Of a stretch of DNA of 64,000 nucleotides, positions 59,051 through 64,000 are shown one piece after another; the first letter of the stretch is position 1, and the number at the start of each line of letters is the position of its first letter. Made by a program: the position numbers and the translations under genes. Below the pieces are notes generated by a model, which searched no databases, was not told the origin of the DNA, and was given only the letters and a program-made list of their open reading frames with translations. Origin of the DNA: Magnetospirillum aberrantis SpK (GTDB taxonomy: Bacteria; Pseudomonadota; Alphaproteobacteria; Rhodospirillales; Magnetospirillaceae); the NCBI RefSeq assembly GCF_011022235.1, contig NZ_JAAIYP010000034.1, positions 124,001 through 188,000 on the forward strand, in the 5' to 3' direction.

Positions 59051-61678
59051 TCAGCGGTTAGACCTGATGTTTGAAATAGCATGCTGGACGGCAGAGCGGC
59101 ATTTGTCCGGTAGATGGCCAATCTCCATCTCGACCCTGTCGATGTACTCCCCACCTCCGAAAGATGCAGCCGCACGACGGAGAATCTTGTCGACATCACC
59201 ACATCGGCAGGCAGTCAGCGCGAGGTCAGCGGGCGACCAGGATGAGGACATAAAGGCGTCTACCAACTCGGAGCGCGCAGCCTTGCAGCGGTCCCAGTCA
59301 AGAAACGGGATAAACTGCAGGAGAATCGGGACGTCATCCTGTTTCGCCAACTCACGGTAGATCATCGGGAAAGTGGCCGCGATCATCGGCGAGACTGGCT
59401 CGCGGCGATGTCGCATGAGCATCGGGAGGATACGGCCGGCCGCATTCAGCAACGCCCCGGGGGCCGCCTTCTCCGCCTCGAACATGAAAAGCGCGCACGC
59501 CTCCAACGCCTCCACGTCAAGATCTATAGTGCGCCGATCGCAAATCGCTTGGGCGAGTTCCGCAATCGCCCATACGACGCGAAGGCGTACCGGCGCTGGA
59601 GCATTATGGAACGCAATCATGTTGCGGCTGGCCGCCGACGCTGGCACTGCGCGCCCCAATCCAATACGCACAGCCCAAGCCCCGTCGAGCCGTTCTCCCA
59701 CTATGTCGATGAGCTGAGCAATAAAGCTCATCTCGTCACCATCGAAGTGCATCGGAAGACAGCGCCGGAGTGCCTCTTGCGCGACGCGAATCCTTGTCGC
59801 GGCATCGGCCTCTTGAAGGACCACGCGAGCCATTCGGACGAACGCGTCGATGGGTAGCTCACATGCGAGGACGGCACGCTGGATCAGATCGGGCGCACCG
59901 TCCTGCACCCTTGCCAATACTTCGTCCCCGAGGCGCGGCTCACCCAAGATAACTGATAGTTGGCGGTCGGCGGCTCTGTGTAGCAGCGAGGTCAGGAGAG
60001 CGTTCGCTGTATCTGAGGATAGTTCGGGTGTGTCTAGCAACCACGTCACGTCCGCCACCGTCGGATCGAGGGTCGCGGCAAGCAGCGCATCCCGGCGTTG
60101 AGACGGTGGCGACGCGACAATCGCGGTCATCGCATCCCTTTTTGTACCGATGGCGCGGGCACGCTCAACGACCATCTCGGCAAACTGGACAGCCTGGAAG
60201 TCATTGGCGACGGCAAGGCGGGATATTGCCGCCACGAGCCCCTGCCCGTCTAGCCTCGCCACGAGCGGCGCCGCAGCTGGCAGTTGCCAGTCTTCGACGA
60301 GATGGGGCAGAAGGCTAATGCCCACAGCATCGGCCAACGCCGGCTCCTCAGTTTCAAGCGCCCTGCCAATCCGCTTGATGAGTTCACCATCAGCCGCAGC
60401 GCGCTCGGAAAGCCGCTCGTCAGCAGCCAAAAGGCGCAAAATGAGCTCTGGTGGCGCCGAAAGCAGGGCGCGCTCACCTTGTCCCTCCCCGGCTTCGCCG
60501 AGGCCGCAGGCGATCCTCGGCAGAAGTCCCTTTACAGCATCCGTTAGCTCCGGACGGGACAGCAACGCGACGGCTCCCTCAGGTGCCCGCGCGGCTAATG
60601 TTTGTGCAGCAGCAGCTGTCGCCTTTTTTCCGTCCGGCAGAGGGCGCGCCCGCATCTTGGCGACGATAGCGCTCAGAAATGCCCATGCATCAGGCGCAGG
60701 AAGTTCCGTCGATGCACGAAGAATGGCGCGCGCAAGAGCGGGATCCAATGAACTGATTGCCTGCGCGTTTTGCACCTTACCGGAGTTCGCAATGTCGAGA
60801 AGCCCCAGCGCGGCCATCGGCGTCCGATCCAGCTTCTCAATGAGCTCATCCCACAAGAGCGCGATGCGGAGCATGGCCGCATTGTCGATATCGCCGCCGC
60901 CCCCGCCCCCGTCATCAACGAGGCGAATTTCCGATGACCTTAGCAAAGCAGGGCGCGCCTGCTCGAACACCCGGCTGACAACGGTATCTGTCCAGCGGTG
61001 TCGAGCATCCAGGTTAGCTCGCCCATCGATTCGCCGACCGTCCCAATCCGAGAACTTCGACCTCGCGTCCTTCGGCGCGAAAACCAAGTCGAAATCGCGC
61101 CCCCCGATCTTGCGAGGAGAGAGCGCAAAAGTGGACATTGCGAACTTCCGCCGCATCGATGGCCACAGTGCGGTCAGGAGTCGTAACGCAATCAGCTCAG
61201 GGGCTGGGGCGTCAAACACGACTACGGGCTGCGCCTCCTCTAAGAACAATGCCTCCACCAATTCGCCTGCCCTGAAGTCTAACACGGGCGGCAGCGGCTC
61301 TGTTGATGAGATGGAAACGGAACACCTCGTCGCATCGACCTGCTCGGGAAGGTTGTCGATTTTGAGGAGGTCGAGAAACGGAGGCAGGCTCTCTGCCCGC
61401 GACCAGTCCTCCGTGCCAATAATCAGGCTCAGCGTTCGGACACAACCGGCTCGAGAGGTGGTGGTGTCCTGCCACGTTCTCGCCAACACGTAACGCTCGC
61501 CGCTCGGCAGCGGATAGGCTGTTAAGTACGGTTCGAAGCGCTCCCGCGGCCGCAGCGGACCGGCGACATCGGAAAGTCTGTCGATCACGGACTGGTCTAG
61601 CTTTGGCAGTTGAGCGGAGGCGGCCAAGAGCTGGTGCCCCTGCCGGTATCCGTGAACCTGGCGCTCGACGATGATCAT
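59051..61678 (-). CDS. GTPase-associated protein 1-like (GAP1) large protein
   Basis: An 875-aa protein resembling the GAP1 component of predicted GTPase-centred conflict systems. Its N-terminus (MIIVERQVHGYRQGHQLLAAS) and the block ALWPSMRRKFAMSTFALSPR match the GAP1 N-terminal and middle domains in pattern, followed by a long helical repeat-like C-terminal part. No enzymatic motif is evident, so a platform or regulatory role is likely. The ATG at 61678 begins the conserved start and lies two bases after the DO-GTPase1 stop. Assignment is by pattern memory, not by search. Confidence 0.7.
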   Translation of the reverse strand: MIIVERQVHGYRQGHQLLAASAQLPKLDQSVIDRLSDVAGPLRPRERFEPYLTAYPLPSGERYVLARTWQDTTTSRAGCVRTLSLIIGTEDWSRAESLPPFLDLLKIDNLPEQVDATRCSVSISSTEPLPPVLDFRAGELVEALFLEEAQPVVVFDAPAPELIALRLLTALWPSMRRKFAMSTFALSPRKIGGRDFDLVFAPKDARSKFSDWDGRRIDGRANLDARHRWTDTVVSRVFEQARPALLRSSEIRLVDDGGGGGGDIDNAAMLRIALLWDELIEKLDRTPMAALGLLDIANSGKVQNAQAISSLDPALARAILRASTELPAPDAWAFLSAIVAKMRARPLPDGKKATAAAAQTLAARAPEGAVALLSRPELTDAVKGLLPRIACGLGEAGEGQGERALLSAPPELILRLLAADERLSERAAADGELIKRIGRALETEEPALADAVGISLLPHLVEDWQLPAAAPLVARLDGQGLVAAISRLAVANDFQAVQFAEMVVERARAIGTKRDAMTAIVASPPSQRRDALLAATLDPTVADVTWLLDTPELSSDTANALLTSLLHRAADRQLSVILGEPRLGDEVLARVQDGAPDLIQRAVLACELPIDAFVRMARVVLQEADAATRIRVAQEALRRCLPMHFDGDEMSFIAQLIDIVGERLDGAWAVRIGLGRAVPASAASRNMIAFHNAPAPVRLRVVWAIAELAQAICDRRTIDLDVEALEACALFMFEAEKAAPGALLNAAGRILPMLMRHRREPVSPMIAATFPMIYRELAKQDDVPILLQFIPFLDWDRCKAARSELVDAFMSSSWSPADLALTACRCGDVDKILRRAAASFGGGEYIDRVEMEIGHLPDKCRSAVQHAISNIRSNR

Positions 61679-61680
61679 GT

Positions 61681-62526
61681 TCAGACGCCGACTACCCATG
61701 CCACTGGCAGTGTGAGATCGCCGTCCTTTCTCCAAATGCCTAGCTCATCCTCCAGGGTGACCCAGCCATGACCGTCAAGTCCAACCTCCAGGAAATCTTC
61801 GCGATAGGCAGCATCTGCCTTGAGGTCCCCACCTACGACGCTCAGCCCAAACACACGCACGTCAAGCCGGTCGATATCCGCCAGCCGCCCCGCCAACAGG
61901 GGATACTCCCGTTCCAGATAGGCCCTCGGCCCCTGGGCGAACTTCTGCGCGTCGACGAGATCCCACGCGCTTACCACCACGGAAAGGCGGGGAAGGCTAC
62001 CGTCCGCGCGTTCTGCAAGCGTGACCTCAAGAAAACGGATCAACTCGCACAACATCACCTGCGTGGCGAGTCCCGGCGCTTCGGTCCCGCCGAGCTTCGC
62101 CAACATTCTCTGCGAGGTAACCCAATCGAGAGGGCGCACATCCTGATCCGAGCCGACCCGAATGAACAGCAGAGCACCATGGGCCCGCCGCAATTCCTCC
62201 ATCCAATCTGGTGCGATCTCGCAATCCAGCACGGCGTTGCGCCAGAGTTCACCCGAAATGTCAGGGACCACGATTGCCGTTTCCTGACCTCCCGCCTGAT
62301 CAACGACGACGACTTCAAAGTCTCGGCGCTGGTCGGTGTGCTCCGAACGGGGAGCGAAGTTGCCTGAGTAGAGGTGGTCGGCAACCTCAAGAACAAACGT
62401 GATGTCATCGGGCTGCTGCGCGGCCTTGAGTTGCCCACTGCCCGCATCTAGTGCAGTCCAGAGCCTACCGACATAGTTAGTCTTGCCCGAATCCGGACCG
62501 CCGAGCAGTATTACCGAATGGGTCAT
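61681..62526 (-). CDS. DO-GTPase1-like GTPase
   Basis: A 281-aa P-loop GTPase resembling the double-GTPase 1 family. G1 is GGPDSGKTNY (about residues 8-17), G3-like is DISGEL, and a G4-like element reads SAWD. No membrane or effector domain was seen. Together with the second GTPase it would form the paired switch of the system. It overlaps the upstream DO-GTPase2 gene by four bases (ATGA) and is two bases from GAP1, so all are translated together. Confidence 0.75.
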   Translation of the reverse strand: MTHSVILLGGPDSGKTNYVGRLWTALDAGSGQLKAAQQPDDITFVLEVADHLYSGNFAPRSEHTDQRRDFEVVVVDQAGGQETAIVVPDISGELWRNAVLDCEIAPDWMEELRRAHGALLFIRVGSDQDVRPLDWVTSQRMLAKLGGTEAPGLATQVMLCELIRFLEVTLAERADGSLPRLSVVVSAWDLVDAQKFAQGPRAYLEREYPLLAGRLADIDRLDVRVFGLSVVGGDLKADAAYREDFLEVGLDGHGWVTLEDELGIWRKDGDLTLPVAWVVGV

Positions 62527-63551
62527 CGATCCCTCCTGAAGGCAATATAGGATCGTGAGCCCTCCTCGGGGGCACTGCTCGGCCAGAAATCAACTTCGCA
62601 ACGCAACTGCTCCACGGTTGCTTCCATCAGCTCCGAGAGGCCGAAGCCGGCCCTCACATCGCCGCATTCCGAGAAGGGCGCGATTTGACAAATCCTCGCG
62701 ACCACATCGCGTTTCGCTAGCTCTGCGGCAATCCGGGTCTCGATCGACTCACTCAGTTCGCCGTGGTCACGATGGGTGACGACGATCATCATGCGAGGGA
62801 TCTCGCCATCAAAGATCGACTTGATCCTGCCCGCAAGTTGCCCCAACCGACTGATGACGCCTTGCCGCCGTTCCCTGTCCATCAGCGCTCGCCCATCGAC
62901 AACCACCCATATCACCTCGGCCGATTTTAAGAAATCAAAGCGGTCGGCACGCGCCGAGCAAACAAGCTCCGTAGTCCACTCGCCAGGTAGGTCTGGAAGC
63001 GCAAAATCAACACGGCGACCATCGGCCTGCCTTAACAGGCGCAAGTGCAGGAACCCTGGACGGCGATCATCCGCCATCTCAGTGTGCACCGTCATCTGCT
63101 CCGGGGGTTCTCCCTCGTTCCATTCGCGGGCACCACGCGCGATCTCATCGAACCCGATCAGGCTTCGGCTGTCGGCGAAGGACCAGCCTTCGAGCTGTGC
63201 GTTGGAGACGAGGAGGTAGAGGCTCGCCAAACACGCAGTTTTGCCAGACTCGGGATCTCCAAGAATTCCCACAACGGTTACATACCGCGAGCCCATCATG
63301 CTGGAAACGAAATCGGGGCCCAGCGTTCGGCTCGACGGAAATGAAGCCGCTCCAGCCGGCTTCTCGAGAACCGGAGCGCCAGGATCATCCGTGGGCTCAG
63401 CTCGATCCGACTCGCTCTCGACCTCATCAGCACTGCCGATGGCCTTGTCCCCGGCGGCAACGTGATGTTTGCAGGTGGCGGGGTCGTGTTCCAGCGCACA
63501 CACACCGGTCTCGCCCACGGTGCAGCCATCGAAGGTGCAGGCGCGGCTCAT
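62523..63551 (-). CDS. DO-GTPase2-like GTPase with Cys-rich N-terminus
   Basis: A 342-aa P-loop GTPase resembling the double-GTPase 2 family. G1 is GDPESGKTA (about residue 99), G3-like DLPGEW, G4-like VVTHRDHG. The first 30 residues carry a Cys/His set (CTFDGC, VCALEHDPATCKHH) that could bind zinc, followed by an acidic, disordered linker. The ATG at 63551 begins the Cys-rich domain and overlaps the preceding gene (ATGA), so the longer open frame was dropped. Confidence 0.72.
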   Translation of the reverse strand: MSRACTFDGCTVGETGVCALEHDPATCKHHVAAGDKAIGSADEVESESDRAEPTDDPGAPVLEKPAGAASFPSSRTLGPDFVSSMMGSRYVTVVGILGDPESGKTACLASLYLLVSNAQLEGWSFADSRSLIGFDEIARGAREWNEGEPPEQMTVHTEMADDRRPGFLHLRLLRQADGRRVDFALPDLPGEWTTELVCSARADRFDFLKSAEVIWVVVDGRALMDRERRQGVISRLGQLAGRIKSIFDGEIPRMMIVVTHRDHGELSESIETRIAAELAKRDVVARICQIAPFSECGDVRAGFGLSELMEATVEQLRCEVDFWPSSAPEEGSRSYIAFRRDR

Positions 63552-64000
63552 AGACGTCCCGGCCCTTTGGTAACGAGACGAGCCAGCGTGCACTCCACAA
63601 GCGCGCGACAACCCCATGTCGAGGCTTTCCGCTTCTCCTTCACCCCTTCACCGGAGAACAAACCCGTAAAAAGAGCGTTCAGCAATGGATAAACCGTTGG
63701 CGCAGACGTGACCGCTTCCGGAATCCACCCGATAAGTGCATCGCGATCTTGCCCGATCACTTCGACAAGCTCCCGAAGATCGAGCTCGGGGTCTGCGTCG
63801 ACGGTACGCAGGACGATTTCACGATGGACGTCGGCGGGCAGGCGACGAAGCAGGTTCGCAGCCTCAATACCCATCGTCACCAAACGTGTCGCTTCAGGAA
63901 TATCAGACAGTGGCCGACCGAGTACACGACTCCGGCCCAGTTGGGCCCACCAGAGGACGTCGAGTTCTTCTCGATCGAGCGCAGCATTGCGTCGCAACGG
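63548..64000 (-). CDS. GASH-like helical protein, C-terminal part (start beyond window)
   Basis: The last 150 codons of a gene that continues past the window end. The protein is almost entirely helical (ATRLVTMGIEAANLLRRL, ELVEVIGQDRDALIGWIPEA), which fits the GTPase-associated system helical (GASH) domain that accompanies DO-GTPases. It is the most upstream visible gene of the minus-strand operon and is coupled to DO-GTPase2 by a four-base overlap. With the N-terminus missing, any additional domain is unknown. Confidence 0.5.
   Translation of the reverse strand, partial: PLRRNAALDREELDVLWWAQLGRSRVLGRPLSDIPEATRLVTMGIEAANLLRRLPADVHREIVLRTVDADPELDLRELVEVIGQDRDALIGWIPEAVTSAPTVYPLLNALFTGLFSGEGVKEKRKASTWGCRALVECTLARLVTKGPGRL

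Noticed and set aside
1-64000. CRISPR array or rRNA operon
   Set aside because: No regular direct repeats with unique spacers and no rRNA-like sequence were seen.

Overview
The window is high-GC alphaproteobacterial chromosome, most like a Magnetospirillum-type member of the Rhodospirillales. This is judged from protein style and gene content (alphaproteobacterial Mfd, RecG, CoaD and HolB, a zinc-less MetG, tandem cyclophilins); no database search was possible. Two mobile regions interrupt ordinary core chromosome.

Core part 1 (1-23.1 kb): gyrA 3' end, coaD, two tandem cyclophilins, tRNA-Lys(TTT), a glycine-zipper lipoprotein, a DUF454-HNH pair, small hypotheticals, a BON-domain protein, argE, a three-gene type I secretion export module (two ABC subunits and a HlyD-type adaptor), a DUF502 protein, recG, sdhE-mfd, a methyltransferase, a DsbA-family protein, a PleD/PopA-like protein with degenerate receiver and GGDEF domains, and ada.

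Island 1 (about 23.20-32.84 kb): an integrative element with a tyrosine integrase, an excisionase-like HTH protein, a RepA-like ATPase, a run of coupled small genes, a nuclease-fold protein, a lipoprotein and a PmeII-like restriction endonuclease convergent with a cytosine methyltransferase. It sits in the anticodon loop of a tRNA-Ser(TGA) gene. The two halves of the host gene lie at its two ends and pair perfectly with each other. The element carries a complete, different tRNA-Ser(TGA) just inside its right end, presumably a replacement.

Core part 2 (32.88-45.85 kb): OmpA-like lipoprotein, a membrane protein, beta-carbonic anhydrase, YdcF-like protein, MltB-like transglycosylase, RlpA, D,D-carboxypeptidase, the tmk-holB-metG-tatD-MBL operon, and a histidine kinase with two N-terminal receiver domains.

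Island 2 (from about 46 kb to beyond the window end): a translationally coupled operon of three tyrosine recombinases (415, 515 and 741 aa) plus a small coiled-coil protein, resembling Tn554-type or recombinase-trio elements. Small accessory genes follow (lipoprotein, XRE regulator, XRE-ImmA/IrrE metallopeptidase with a 198-aa partner). Next comes a minus-strand cluster matching a predicted GTPase-centred conflict system: a helical GASH-like protein (cut by the window edge), two GTPases (DO-GTPase2 and DO-GTPase1 types), a large GAP1-like protein, and an SF1 helicase with a C-terminal HKD (phospholipase-D-type) nuclease domain. This cluster is the best candidate for a poorly characterised, probably defensive, system. 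The first four genes are coupled or 2 nt apart; the helicase-nuclease follows after a 247-nt gap with a strong hairpin.
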